DNA from: DATEOR01 sp963766725
Lineage (GTDB): Bacteria > Actinomycetota > Thermoleophilia > Gaiellales > Gaiellaceae
NCBI GenBank assembly: GCA_963766725.1
Contig: CAVYBK010000010.1
Coordinates: forward strand, 1-64,000
Length of the DNA: 64,000 nt
Direction: 5' to 3'
The position numbers and the translations under genes were made by a program. Shown in pieces: positions 8,498 through 16,800 of the stretch. Numbering within the stretch: the stretch's first letter is position 1; each line of letters opens with the position of its first letter. The notes under the pieces are model-generated. The model was not told where the DNA came from, searched no databases, and worked only from the letters and a program-made list of their open reading frames with translations.

Positions 8498-8518
8498 TGG
8501 CCGGACCCCTCCCGGCCA
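8498..8518. other. dyad in the divergent 300-base intergenic region
   Basis: TGGCCGG (8498-8504) and CCGGCCA (8512-8518) are perfect complements across 7 bases. They sit between the divergent flippase/ligase gene (start 8399) and epimerase gene (start 8700). The rest of 8400-8699 shows no convincing gene and must hold the promoters of both genes. Operator or leader hairpin is a guess. Confidence 0.25.
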
Positions 8519-8699
8519 AATGGTGCATCAAAGATAGAACAGAAGCGGCGCTGACGGGCCGTGCCACCTACGAACTAGCCGATCGTCTGGGTTCCGGAGC
8601 GAGATCCGAGGCCTAGAATGGCTCCGGGAGAGGCAACAGCTGCCGGCGCGTTTGAGGACGCCCGTCTGCATGAGCGCCCTTGCGGCGCAAGGAGGCTGA

Positions 8700-9797
8700 A
8701 TGGGCGTAGCGGTGATCACCGGATCGAGCGGCCTGATCGGATCTGAGGCCGCGCTTCACTTCGCGGCAATCGGGCTGGATGTCGTCGGCGTCGACAACGA
8801 CATGCGACAGGTCTTCTTCGGCCCCGAAGCGTCGACGGACTGGAACCGGGCCCGCCTCGAGCGTGAGCTCGGCGCGTCCTACACGCACCGCAGCATCGAC
8901 GTGCGCGACCGTGATGCCGTCTTCGAGCTCTTCCGCGAGCTCGGCTCGACCGTCGAGCTCGTCATCCATGCGGCGGCCCAGCCCTCGCACGACTGGGCCG
9001 CGCGGGAGCCCCTCGTGGACTTCGACATCAACGCGGTCGGCACACTGAACGTGCTCGAGGCGTTTCACCAGTTCTCGCCCGACGCCGTCCTCATTTTCAC
9101 CTCGACGAACAAGGTCTACGGCGACCGGCCGAACACGCTGCCGCTCATCGAGCTCGAGACCCGCTGGGAGATCGACCCCGGGCACACGTACGTAAACGGG
9201 ATCCGGGAGGACATGTCCATCGACGCCTCGCTGCACAGCGTCTTCGGAGCGTCCAAGGTCGCCGCGGACATCCTCGTCCAGGAGTTCGGCCGGTACTACG
9301 GGCTCCGCACCGCCTGCTTCCGCGGCGGGACGCTCACAGGGCCACACCACTCCGCGGCCGAGCTCCACGGCTTCCTTGCCTACGTCATGCGCTGCACGAT
9401 GACGGGAACCCCGTACAAGGTATACGGCTACAAGGGGAAACAGGTCCGCGATGCGATTCACAGCCACGACCTGATCCGCGCATTCGACGAGGTCTTCCGA
9501 GCCCCACGCGTCGCCGAGGTCTACAACATCGGCGGCGGGCGCTTCAGCAACGCCTCGGTGCTCGAGGCCATCGACGTCGCGCAGGAGATCGTCGGCGAGG
9601 AGCTCGAATGGTCGTACGTGGACGAGAACCGCATCGGCGACCACATCTGGTGGATCGGCGACAACGCGCACTTCGAGTCGCACTATCCGAACTGGCGGCT
9701 CGAATACGACGTGCGCCACATCCTCGAGGAGATCAGGGACGCGAATGCGGAGCGCTGGCAGCGCAGCGACCGCCGGCCCGTCGGAACGAGCGCGTAG
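8700..9797 (+). CDS. CDP-paratose 2-epimerase-like NAD-dependent epimerase
   Basis: A 365-residue extended SDR. TGSSGLIGSEAALHF is the NAD-binding glycine motif, and STNKVYGDRPNTLPLIE is typical of the CDP-paratose/tyvelose 2-epimerase group. Later segments are FRGGTLTGPHHSAAELHGF and VYGYKGKQVRDAIHS. The usual catalytic YxxxK reads FGASK, so the Tyr is Phe. From memory, close homologues of this branch share this, which would make it a subfamily trait, but I could not check. A strong AGGAGG precedes the ATG by a few bases. It overlaps the following glycosyltransferase frame and probably supplies its donor sugar. Confidence 0.8.
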   Translation: MGVAVITGSSGLIGSEAALHFAAIGLDVVGVDNDMRQVFFGPEASTDWNRARLERELGASYTHRSIDVRDRDAVFELFRELGSTVELVIHAAAQPSHDWAAREPLVDFDINAVGTLNVLEAFHQFSPDAVLIFTSTNKVYGDRPNTLPLIELETRWEIDPGHTYVNGIREDMSIDASLHSVFGASKVAADILVQEFGRYYGLRTACFRGGTLTGPHHSAAELHGFLAYVMRCTMTGTPYKVYGYKGKQVRDAIHSHDLIRAFDEVFRAPRVAEVYNIGGGRFSNASVLEAIDVAQEIVGEELEWSYVDENRIGDHIWWIGDNAHFESHYPNWRLEYDVRHILEEIRDANAERWQRSDRRPVGTSA

Positions 9798-11046
9798 CGC
9801 GCCGGACCAGGAGTTTGCGCTGAGACAGCTGCGGGTCCTCGTCAACACCTCCTACTATTGGCCGGAGGAGGCAGGGAGCGCCCCCTATCTGACCGGCCTG
9901 GCCGAGCACCTCAGTGCCGTCGGGCACGACGTCGTGGTCGCTACCGGCTTCGCGCACTATCCGGACTGGCGCTCGGGCGCCCGGGGCAAGCTCGCCGCCA
10001 CCGAGACGCACAACGGCGTCCGGATCGTGCGGCGGTGGCACTACGTTCCGCACACCCAGTCTGCGGCTCAGCGCGCCCTCTACGAGTTGTCGCTGGTCGG
10101 CTTCGGAGCGACGACTCTCTTCAGGCGCTGGCGCCCGGACGTGATCGTCGGCACCTGCCCGTCGCTCGCCGGGGGCATGCTCGCGGCAGCCGCGGCGCGC
10201 CGCTACCGCGCCCCGTACGGGATCGTCTTCCAGGACCTGATGGGCCGCGCGGCCGCGCAGAGCGGCGTGTCCGGCGGTGCCCGAGTGGCCGAGCTCGTCA
10301 AGCGCGGCGAGCTGCGGGTCGCGCGCGGCGCGAAGGCCGTCGGAATCATCGCGAAGACGTTCAGGAGCTATCTCGAGGACGGTGGAGTGAGCCCGGAAGC
10401 GATCTGGCACCTGCGGAACTGGACGCATCGAGTGGAGCCCGCCGAGAGCCGGGAACGCACGCGCGAACGCCACGGCTGGGGTGACGACGTCTTCGTCTGC
10501 CTCCACGGGGGGAACATGGGCCAGAAACAGGGACTGGACAACCTGCTCGAAACGGCCGCTCTTCTGAACGGGAATGTCCGGATCGCGCTCGTCGGAGACG
10601 GGAATGACCGCGATCGCCTCGAGCGGCAGGCCCGGGAGCGCGGTCTCGCGAACGTCGATTTCATCGAGATGCAGGGGCCGGGCCGCTGGGAGGCGATGCT
10701 GGCCGCGTCCGACCTCCTGATCGTGAACCAGCGCGCATCGCTCACGGACATGTCGCTGCCGTCGAAGCTCACCTCCTACTTCCCCGCGGGACGGCCCGTT
10801 GTGACGGCAGCGTCAACGGAGAGTGAGACGGCAGACGAGATGGACGCGGCCGGCGCCGGCATCGTCGTCCCGCCGGACGACCCGGCGGCGATGCGGGATG
10901 CGATCTACGCGCTCAAAGAAGACCCGGCGCGCGCCGGGCGCTGCGCCGAGAGCGCGAGAGCCTACGCCGAGAGCACGCTCTCCAGCACCGCTGCGCTCCG
11001 CGAGTACGACCGCTTCATTGGCTTCCTGGCCGGCGAAGCGGGCTAG
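9745..11046 (+). CDS. glycosyltransferase family 4 (WcaI-like)
   Basis: A cytoplasmic GT-B retaining glycosyltransferase adding a sugar to the lipid-linked repeat unit. The N-terminal domain begins LRVLVNTSYYWPEEAGSAPY, and HYPDW is typical of WcaI-like enzymes. The acceptor domain has TCPSLAGGML, and the donor domain has LHGGNMGQKQGLDNLLE, ALVGDGNDR and the C-terminal SLPSKLTSYFPAGRPV. The ATG at 9745 lies inside the epimerase gene. A shorter start around 9810-9825 would fit the domain better, but no ATG, GTG or TTG is in frame there, only CTG at 9820 after an AGGAG. The start is therefore uncertain. Confidence 0.85.
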   Translation: MRSAGSAATAGPSERARSAPDQEFALRQLRVLVNTSYYWPEEAGSAPYLTGLAEHLSAVGHDVVVATGFAHYPDWRSGARGKLAATETHNGVRIVRRWHYVPHTQSAAQRALYELSLVGFGATTLFRRWRPDVIVGTCPSLAGGMLAAAAARRYRAPYGIVFQDLMGRAAAQSGVSGGARVAELVKRGELRVARGAKAVGIIAKTFRSYLEDGGVSPEAIWHLRNWTHRVEPAESRERTRERHGWGDDVFVCLHGGNMGQKQGLDNLLETAALLNGNVRIALVGDGNDRDRLERQARERGLANVDFIEMQGPGRWEAMLAASDLLIVNQRASLTDMSLPSKLTSYFPAGRPVVTAASTESETADEMDAAGAGIVVPPDDPAAMRDAIYALKEDPARAGRCAESARAYAESTLSSTAALREYDRFIGFLAGEAG

Positions 11047-11096
11047 ACGGTCGCGCGCGGCGGCGACGAGCGGTAAGAGCCTCGGCGAGCCGGGCG

Positions 11097-12527
11097 CTAC
11101 TTCTGCCAGACGTCGACGTAGTCGACCTCGGTCTCCAGAACGGCGGGCGTGGTCGAATCACAAGCGTTCGACGAATCCCACCCACACGCCTGCGTCGTCA
11201 GCGCGAGGTACATCAACTGATCGCCGGAATCGAAGAGCGGCTGCGGTGATCCTTGTTGAACTCCGTCCACGTACCACGTCAAGTCCGTGGCCGTCCACTT
11301 CACCGCGAACGTGTGCCATGTCCCGGCCAGTTTCCCGGGCTTCGTGAAAGCGCTCCTCGTGGCATCCTGGGTCCCGCAGAGATCACCCGTATTACGGTGC
11401 TCGGTGCCGTAGAACTGCGTCGGCTCGTCGCCCTGATACTCCATGATATCGAGCTCGAAGTTCAGGTCCGACTCCGGACAAGAGGGCCAGTTCGGCCACG
11501 TCGCATGAGCCGAGCTGATCAACCAAAACGCCGGCCACGAGCCTTTTGCGTCAGTGAATTTCATCCGCGCCTCGAAGTAGCCGAACTCCCACGCCTTCTT
11601 GACTGGATCGCCGAATGAGTACGGGCCCGTCGTGATGGATTGATCGTCGTAGTAGGGCCATGCGTTGCGAATCTTCACCGTCCCGTCGGAGACGGCGATC
11701 GCGCCAGGACGAGGGTCGTCCTCCCAAAACTCCTTAGGAGTCCATGTGGAACCAAGCGACGTTCCGTCGAAGTCGTCTCGGAAAGCCTGGCGGTATCCCT
11801 GACCCGCGATCGCGGCCGGCTCGCCGAAGGGCGGGGGCGGCGGGGGCGGCGCGTCCGTCTCGTCGCCGTCGGTCGAGCTGGCACATCCGGGGTCGGTGGG
11901 AAAGTCGATCTTGCCGTCGCCGTCGTTGTCCTGGCCGTCGGCGCAGGCGGCCGCCGGAGGAGGCGGAGGCGGGTCGTCGAACGCTGTCGTGACGACGAGC
12001 TGGGGGTCGCGTGTGCTCTCGCGCGCGCCGAGCCCAACGCGATTGCCCTCTCCGCCCCGGAGGGAGAGGTTGACCGTCCCGTCGGCGCTGATCCACGGCG
12101 TGACGTCCCACTCGACCCAGCGTCCGGCCGAGAGCGCGCCCTTGTCGTCGCGCGGAGTTGATGTCCTGCTCGGCCGGTTTTTCCAGTTCGTTGTCTTCTC
12201 CGACCACGAATCTGTGATCTCGAACACCGCCGGACCGTTTTTCGTCCCATCGGTGACGTACAGACGGAGCGCCGCGTCCGTCACCGTCCCCGTAAGGCCG
12301 GTCACTTTGAAGCGTACGAACGTCTGGTTGAGCGGAATGTCTCCATTCGTCCGGAGACGCTTCGACGTTCCGAACACCGTCTTCGGAGAGGCCGAGTCGA
12401 CGTAGGTGTCGGCCGACGCGTGGAAGTTGAAGCTTCCGGCCGCGGCCGGAGCCACGCACACGGAGGCGGCAAGCGCGAGGAGTGCTGGGACGAGGGCGGC
12501 GGCTCGTGCCATCAACACGCAGCCCAT
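11097..12527 (-). CDS. secreted GH16 glycoside hydrolase with DNRLRE domain and Asp-rich linker
   Basis: A 476-residue secreted enzyme. After a signal peptide (cleavage near residue 30, AAAG), a DNRLRE/CBM-like domain runs to about residue 185 (FHASADTYVDSASP, FVRFKVTGLTG). A Pro-rich stretch and an Asp-rich insert, CADGQDNDGDGKIDFPTDPGC, flanked by further proline runs, precede the catalytic domain. The GH16 domain has FRDDFDGT, the GYFEARMKF segment, the catalytic ExDxxE as ELDIMEYQG, and the terminal VDYVDVW. It probably cleaves or transglycosylates a beta-1,3/1,4-linked polysaccharide outside the cell. The Asp-rich insert looks like a calcium-binding repeat. It is the first of three GH16 genes in a row. 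Confidence 0.9.
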   Translation of the reverse strand: MGCVLMARAAALVPALLALAASVCVAPAAAGSFNFHASADTYVDSASPKTVFGTSKRLRTNGDIPLNQTFVRFKVTGLTGTVTDAALRLYVTDGTKNGPAVFEITDSWSEKTTNWKNRPSRTSTPRDDKGALSAGRWVEWDVTPWISADGTVNLSLRGGEGNRVGLGARESTRDPQLVVTTAFDDPPPPPPAAACADGQDNDGDGKIDFPTDPGCASSTDGDETDAPPPPPPPFGEPAAIAGQGYRQAFRDDFDGTSLGSTWTPKEFWEDDPRPGAIAVSDGTVKIRNAWPYYDDQSITTGPYSFGDPVKKAWEFGYFEARMKFTDAKGSWPAFWLISSAHATWPNWPSCPESDLNFELDIMEYQGDEPTQFYGTEHRNTGDLCGTQDATRSAFTKPGKLAGTWHTFAVKWTATDLTWYVDGVQQGSPQPLFDSGDQLMYLALTTQACGWDSSNACDSTTPAVLETEVDYVDVWQK

Positions 12528-12641
12528 CGGTCTCCTCCACCCATTCCCACAGCCCTGAAACGAGGGATCGCCCGTCAGGCGGACGGCATAGCCGCGTGAT
12601 TGGTGGCTCCACCAGCCGGCGCGGGCTCTAGCTGGGCGACC

Positions 12642-12830
12642 TCACCGCCGCCAGACCCTTACCCAGTCGACCTTCGTGCGGAGGCTGTCCGGGGTCGACG
12701 CGTCCGGGGTGTCGTCCCAGCCGATCCACATGTCGAAGAGGAGGAACATCGGCTGGTCGGTCGAGGCGAAAGTCGGCGCACGCAACACCTGGTGGCCGTC
12801 GAGGTACCAGCGCACCTCCGACGCCGTCCA
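12642..12830. repeat. direct repeat copy 1 (3' end of GH16 gene)
   Basis: This 189-base segment matches 13630-13818 with about six mismatches and no gap at an offset of 988 bases, far more similar than the rest of the two genes. That pattern fits recent duplication or gene conversion confined to the 3' ends. Confidence 0.85.
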
Positions 12831-13574
12831 CAACGCTCCGTAGGTGTGGAAGCCGTTCGTGAGATTGCCCCGGACTGTCTTCCAGGCGGGATCATTCGTG
12901 CGGTCCGGCACTCCCCACGAGCCGTTCGTGTTCCGGTGCAGCGCCCCGTAGAAGACATGCGGCTGAAGGCCTTGCCCCTCGAAGACGTCCAGTTCGGAGT
13001 TCAAGCAGAGGGCGACGGCCAGGCCGTGATTCTCGCAGTAGGGGTTGATCGACGGCAACGCCTGGTTGGTCGCGTTGCGGTACGAGGAGAGCCAGAAGGC
13101 GGGCCACGCGCCCTTCCCCTTCGTCCACTTCATGCGCGCCTCGAAGTACCCTCGCTTGAACACCCGCGGCTTAGCCGACTCGCTCGAGAGGGTGATGTCC
13201 GGATACCCCTGCGAACGGCGGCTGACGAGGTTGAGCACGCCGTTCCGGACGAAGATGGCCTTGGCAGGAGAGCCCGGGTCGTACCAGGTGCCTTTGCCCC
13301 AAGCCGTGCTCCCGAGGGTGTCGAAGTTGTCACGGAACACCCGGTGATAGCCCTTGCCGGCGATCGGCTTAGGCTTGGCGGTCTTGATCACGAGGGCTGG
13401 CGCATTTTCCGTTTCCCTTGATAGGAACCCGGTAGCGTCCGCAAACGGTTTGACCCCGAATGTCCCCGCATCTGCCGTGGCGGTGAAAAGAGCGAACCCG
13501 GCGACCAGAGGGACCAGGAGGGCGGCCCACCGGCGGTGCAAGCGAGTGCCGAAAAACTCCCTCGGAGTGATCAT
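12642..13574 (-). CDS. secreted GH16 glycoside hydrolase
   Basis: A 310-residue secreted GH16 enzyme with an N-terminal hydrophobic signal (WAALLVPLVAGFALFTATADA). The catalytic domain has KGYHRVFRDNFD, GYFEARMKWTKGKGAWPAFWL, the ExDxxE motif as SELDVFEGQG, and HGLAVALC before it with Cys residues that could form a disulfide. It ends TKVDWVRVWRR. Its last 189 bases are nearly identical to the end of the neighbouring GH16 gene, so the two are tandem duplicates. It probably acts on the polysaccharide made by this locus, as a depolymerase or remodelling enzyme (inference from context). Confidence 0.9.
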   Translation of the reverse strand: MITPREFFGTRLHRRWAALLVPLVAGFALFTATADAGTFGVKPFADATGFLSRETENAPALVIKTAKPKPIAGKGYHRVFRDNFDTLGSTAWGKGTWYDPGSPAKAIFVRNGVLNLVSRRSQGYPDITLSSESAKPRVFKRGYFEARMKWTKGKGAWPAFWLSSYRNATNQALPSINPYCENHGLAVALCLNSELDVFEGQGLQPHVFYGALHRNTNGSWGVPDRTNDPAWKTVRGNLTNGFHTYGALWTASEVRWYLDGHQVLRAPTFASTDQPMFLLFDMWIGWDDTPDASTPDSLRTKVDWVRVWRR

Positions 13575-13629
13575 CCGGCATCGCCTACGGGCGGTGCCCC
13601 GAAAGGGAGCAGCGCACCCGGAAAATCGC

Positions 13630-13818
13630 TCACCGCCGCCAGACCCTTACCCAGTCGACCTTCGTGCGGAGGCTGTCCGGGGTCGACGCGTTCGGGGTGT
13701 CGTCCCAGCCGATCCACATGTCGAAGAGGAGGAACATCGGCTGGTCGGTCGAGACGAAAGCGGGCGCGCGCAACACCTGGTGGCCGTCGAAGTACCAGCG
13801 CACCTCCGACGCCGTCCA
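13630..13818. repeat. direct repeat copy 2 (3' end of GH16 gene)
   Basis: Partner of the segment at 12642-12830. Similarity drops abruptly upstream of base 13818, right after the codons for the TASEVRWY region. Confidence 0.85.
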
Positions 13819-14436
13819 GCGCACTGCATATCTGTGAAAGCCCTTCGTCATATCCGCCCCAACGGACTTCCAGGCCGGGTTGTTCGTGCTGTCGGAGACG
13901 CCGTAGTAGCCGTTCGTGTTTCGGTGCAGCGTGCCGTAGAACGTATGCGGCTCTGCGCCCTGCCCTTCGAATACGTCCAGTTCGGAGTTCCAGCAGCGGA
14001 CTGCAGGCAGCCCGTGGTTCGCGCAGTAGGGGTTGAGGGACGGGAACGCAGGGTTTTTCGCGTGTCGCGTCGAGACGAGCCAGAAGGCGGGCCAGGCGCC
14101 GAGGCCCTTCGTCCAGCGCATGCGCGCCTCGAAGTAACCATGCCGAAACGACCGCGATTTGAGCGTCGTCACGGTGATGTCGGGATAACCCTGGTTGCGA
14201 CGCGAGACGAGGTGGAGGACGCCGCTCTTCGTGTGGATCGCGTGCTGTGGAGGCGGGTCGTCGTACCAGATCTTCCGCGTCCAGACGTGCTTGCGGAAAT
14301 GGCTGAAGTCATCGTGGAAGGCGAGGTGGTAGCCCTTCCCGGCGATGGGACCGGGCGCCTTCGCCGCTGCCGCCGGGGCGGCAATAGCCGCGAGAGCGAG
14401 CGTTGCCGCCAAGAGCTTGAGGGGGGGCCGACTCAA
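13630..14436 (-). CDS. secreted GH16 glycoside hydrolase (tandem paralogue)
   Basis: A 268-residue secreted enzyme with signal peptide LKLLAATLALAAIAAPAAAA, then a GH16 domain starting GKGYHLAFHDDFSHF. GYFEARMRWTKGLGAWPAFWL and the catalytic SELDVFEGQG are intact, and it ends TKVDWVRVWRR. It is shorter than its downstream paralogue because it lacks the extra segment between the signal and the domain. Three adjacent same-strand GH16 genes in an EPS locus suggest several cleavage specificities for one polymer, or gene amplification. It is divergent from the priming transferase. Confidence 0.9.
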   Translation of the reverse strand: MSRPPLKLLAATLALAAIAAPAAAAKAPGPIAGKGYHLAFHDDFSHFRKHVWTRKIWYDDPPPQHAIHTKSGVLHLVSRRNQGYPDITVTTLKSRSFRHGYFEARMRWTKGLGAWPAFWLVSTRHAKNPAFPSLNPYCANHGLPAVRCWNSELDVFEGQGAEPHTFYGTLHRNTNGYYGVSDSTNNPAWKSVGADMTKGFHRYAVRWTASEVRWYFDGHQVLRAPAFVSTDQPMFLLFDMWIGWDDTPNASTPDSLRTKVDWVRVWRR

Positions 14437-14784
14437 GTCGGCGGCGACTATAGCCCCTGATTCGGACTATTCAGGCCGGTCCACTTGGAAGTTAACGGAA
14501 TCCTTTTGGAGCTTTAACGAAATTGTTGCCCTGGACTCGCCGGCTTCGAGGGGTGCGCATGCCACCCTTGGTGGGGGTCCAAACCCCGTCCTTTCGGTCA
14601 GTCGGCTTTGCCATTTTTCCCTGGTATGTTCGCTCTCTGCGGACTGCTGCGCACACGTCGCGCACAGGGAGAGAGAGGTCGGAACGCGGGAAAAGTGGCC
14701 ATCCAGGCTGCGCCTTAGCGGTGCGGCCGTTTCGAGCACGGCAAAGGGCGGCGCCTGCCCGGCTTCCGGGGTCGGTGAAAGCGC
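14437..14784. other. 348-base divergent intergenic region
   Basis: Between the GH16 gene (-) and the priming transferase (+). The first 90 bases are AT-rich and could hold promoters. The last 80 bases are GC-rich and can fold, for example CCCGG-CTT-CCGGG at 14758-14770, which lies 14 bases before the transferase ATG. A GCACGGCAAAGGGCGG stretch faintly recalls a GEMM c-di-GMP aptamer, but the conserved 5' half does not match, so no riboswitch is called. No coding potential recognised. Confidence 0.4.
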
Positions 14785-16260
14785 ATGAGCCAGGTCACCG
14801 CGCAGCCCGCGGCCGAGGTAGTCGAGCTCGCCAGCGTCCAGCCTGCTCCCCTCCCCTGGGCCGGCCAGCCGCGACGGGCCTGGGGACAGCTCGCCCTCGC
14901 GACGGATGCATCGATGCTCGCGTTGGCGGTTCTGTCCGCCGAGGTTTGGGCCCACGTCGCCGCGACCCGGACCGCGTGGGGCTGGGCGGCCGTGCTCCTC
15001 TGCACCACGCTCCTTGCCCTCAACCGTAAGCGCCTCCACCGCTCACCCCTTCACCTCCGCGTGATCGACACCCTGGTCGCGGTCGTCCTGGCGACCGCGT
15101 TCGCGACCTCGACGACGATCACCCTCCTCGTGCTGGCTGGCGACTCGGACGATCTCGCCGCTCAGACTGTGCGGCTCGCCTTCCTTGCGGCGGCGTTCGT
15201 CGGCGCCGGTCGCATCACCCTCACCCTCCGCGAGCGGCGGACGCGCCGTTCGGGCTCGTCCGGCTCCCGCGCCTTGATTGTCGGTGCAGGGCACGTCGGC
15301 CGGCGTCTGGCGAAGCGCCTCAACGACTATCCGGAGTTCGGACTGAGGCCGATCGGCTTCCTCGACAAGGAGCCCCTCGAGGCGACGGAGAACGACATCA
15401 CGCTCTCGGTGCTGGGCGCGAGCTGGGACTTCGACCGCGTCGTGAGGGAGCAGCAGGTGGAGGACGTTGTCTTCACCTTCTCGACGGCGCCGGCGGACGT
15501 CTATCTCCGGCTCATGAAGCGCAGCCAGGAGCTCCGCCTGCGCACATCGGTCGTCCCTCGCCTCTACGAGAAGGCGAGCGAGGACACAACCGTGGCCTGC
15601 CTCGGCGGCTTGCCCCTCGTCACGAGTCATGCGCGGAACCCGAAGGGGTGGGAGTTCGCGACGAAGTACGCGCTCGACCGGGCGGCCGCCGTCGTCATGC
15701 TGGCGCTTCTCGCTCCGCTCTTCGGGATTTTCGCCTTCGCCGTGCTCCTCTCGCTCGGCCGGCCGATCTTCTACCGCCAGGAGCGCATCGGCCTCGACGG
15801 CCGTCCCTTCGGAATGCTGAAGTTCCGCTCCATGCGACCGCCCGACCAGGCGGAACCGCGGGTGTCCACGTTTGCCCTGCCCGACGACACCGCACCGGGG
15901 GGCGTCGAGGGAGACGACCGGCGCACGCGTGTGGGCATGATCATGCGGGCGCTCTCCGTGGACGAGCTACCGCAACTCGCGAACGTCGCCAGGGGGGACA
16001 TGAGCCTCGTGGGCCCCCGGCCCGAACGACCTGAGTTCGTCGCGCAGTTCGAGCAGCAGGTTCGCCGCTACGGCGAGCGCCACAGGGTCAAGTCGGGGAT
16101 CACCGGCTGGGCGCAGGTCCACGGACTCCGCGGCCAGACGTCGATCGCCGACCGGGCCGAGTGGGACAACTACTACATCGAGAACTGGTCGCTCTGGCTC
16201 GATCTCAAGATCCTGCTCCTGACGGTTGTCGCGGTCCTCCGCGTCCGGAGCGTCCAGTGA
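14785..16260 (+). CDS. polyprenyl glycosylphosphotransferase (EPS priming enzyme)
   Basis: A 491-residue membrane enzyme that transfers a sugar-1-phosphate from a nucleotide sugar to undecaprenyl phosphate, starting each repeat unit. Four hydrophobic helices lie in the first 150 residues, followed by a Rossmann-like CoA-binding_3 domain (ALIVGAGHVGRRLAKRL). A fifth membrane segment and the catalytic bacterial sugar transferase domain follow, with RQERIGLDGRPFGMLKFRSM, LSVDELPQLANVARGDMSLVGPRPERP and GITGWAQVHGLRGQT. It ends with a short hydrophobic tail. Length and layout are those of WbaP/CpsE-like enzymes with the extra N-terminal domain. Start is ATG at 14785. Confidence 0.93.
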   Translation: MSQVTAQPAAEVVELASVQPAPLPWAGQPRRAWGQLALATDASMLALAVLSAEVWAHVAATRTAWGWAAVLLCTTLLALNRKRLHRSPLHLRVIDTLVAVVLATAFATSTTITLLVLAGDSDDLAAQTVRLAFLAAAFVGAGRITLTLRERRTRRSGSSGSRALIVGAGHVGRRLAKRLNDYPEFGLRPIGFLDKEPLEATENDITLSVLGASWDFDRVVREQQVEDVVFTFSTAPADVYLRLMKRSQELRLRTSVVPRLYEKASEDTTVACLGGLPLVTSHARNPKGWEFATKYALDRAAAVVMLALLAPLFGIFAFAVLLSLGRPIFYRQERIGLDGRPFGMLKFRSMRPPDQAEPRVSTFALPDDTAPGGVEGDDRRTRVGMIMRALSVDELPQLANVARGDMSLVGPRPERPEFVAQFEQQVRRYGERHRVKSGITGWAQVHGLRGQTSIADRAEWDNYYIENWSLWLDLKILLLTVVAVLRVRSVQ

Positions 16261-16296
16261 TACGGAGGAGCCGGGCCCGGGGGTAGGCTGAGCATC

Positions 16297-16800
16297 ATGC
16301 GCTACGAGCCTCTTCAAGGCCGGCGCAGCGCCTGGCGGTGGGGGTGGATCGGGGTAGGCGCTGCGCTCGCCGCCGCCCTCGGCTACATCCTGCAACACCA
16401 GCTCGCCTACGTCTCCAGGCCGGCGTGGGTCGGCGAGATCGAGTTCTACGGCCTCTTCGCGGGCTTCGCGTTCCTCGCTCTCGTTGTGGGAGCGGTGATC
16501 GCCTGGCCGCCGCGCGGACGGCGACGAGCCTCTCCATGGGGCTGGACGGCACTCTTCGCCGCGTTCGTATCCGCGTTCGGCTATGTCGTGCAGACGATCT
16601 TCGACCACGTCACCGTGCCGCCGCTCGTGGCCCGGGACGAGTTCTACGTAGCGTTCATCGGCGTGGGCTCGTTCGCCCTGGTCGCCGGAGGCATCGCGAG
16701 CCTCGTGGGAAGGAATCGAAGCGATCTCACGATGAGCTTCGGCTTCATCGCGATCGCCTACGTCCTCATCGCCCAGCTAACGCAGTCCCTGTGGGATTGA
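16297..16800 (+). CDS. four-helix membrane protein of unknown function
   Basis: A 167-residue protein with four predicted membrane helices arranged as two similar pairs. Each pair has a segment of the type ALGYILQHQLAYV / AFGYVVQTIFDHV followed by an acidic EIEFYGLFAGF / RDEFYVAFIGV stretch, which suggests an internal duplication. No enzymatic motif. It follows the priming transferase by 36 bases and overlaps the next gene, so it is probably in the same operon. Function unknown. Confidence 0.7.
   Translation: MRYEPLQGRRSAWRWGWIGVGAALAAALGYILQHQLAYVSRPAWVGEIEFYGLFAGFAFLALVVGAVIAWPPRGRRRASPWGWTALFAAFVSAFGYVVQTIFDHVTVPPLVARDEFYVAFIGVGSFALVAGGIASLVGRNRSDLTMSFGFIAIAYVLIAQLTQSLWD

Noticed and set aside
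14437..14784. Possible c-di-GMP (GEMM) riboswitch upstream of the priming transferase
   Set aside because: Only a GCAAAGG-like piece and a short CCCGG/CCGGG hairpin are seen; the conserved 5' half and the tetraloop-receptor layout are absent.
16338..16790. Extended start for the Cys/His duplicated protein
   Set aside because: This part is an out-of-frame copy of the preceding membrane protein gene; the GTG/TTG overlap at its stop is the natural start.
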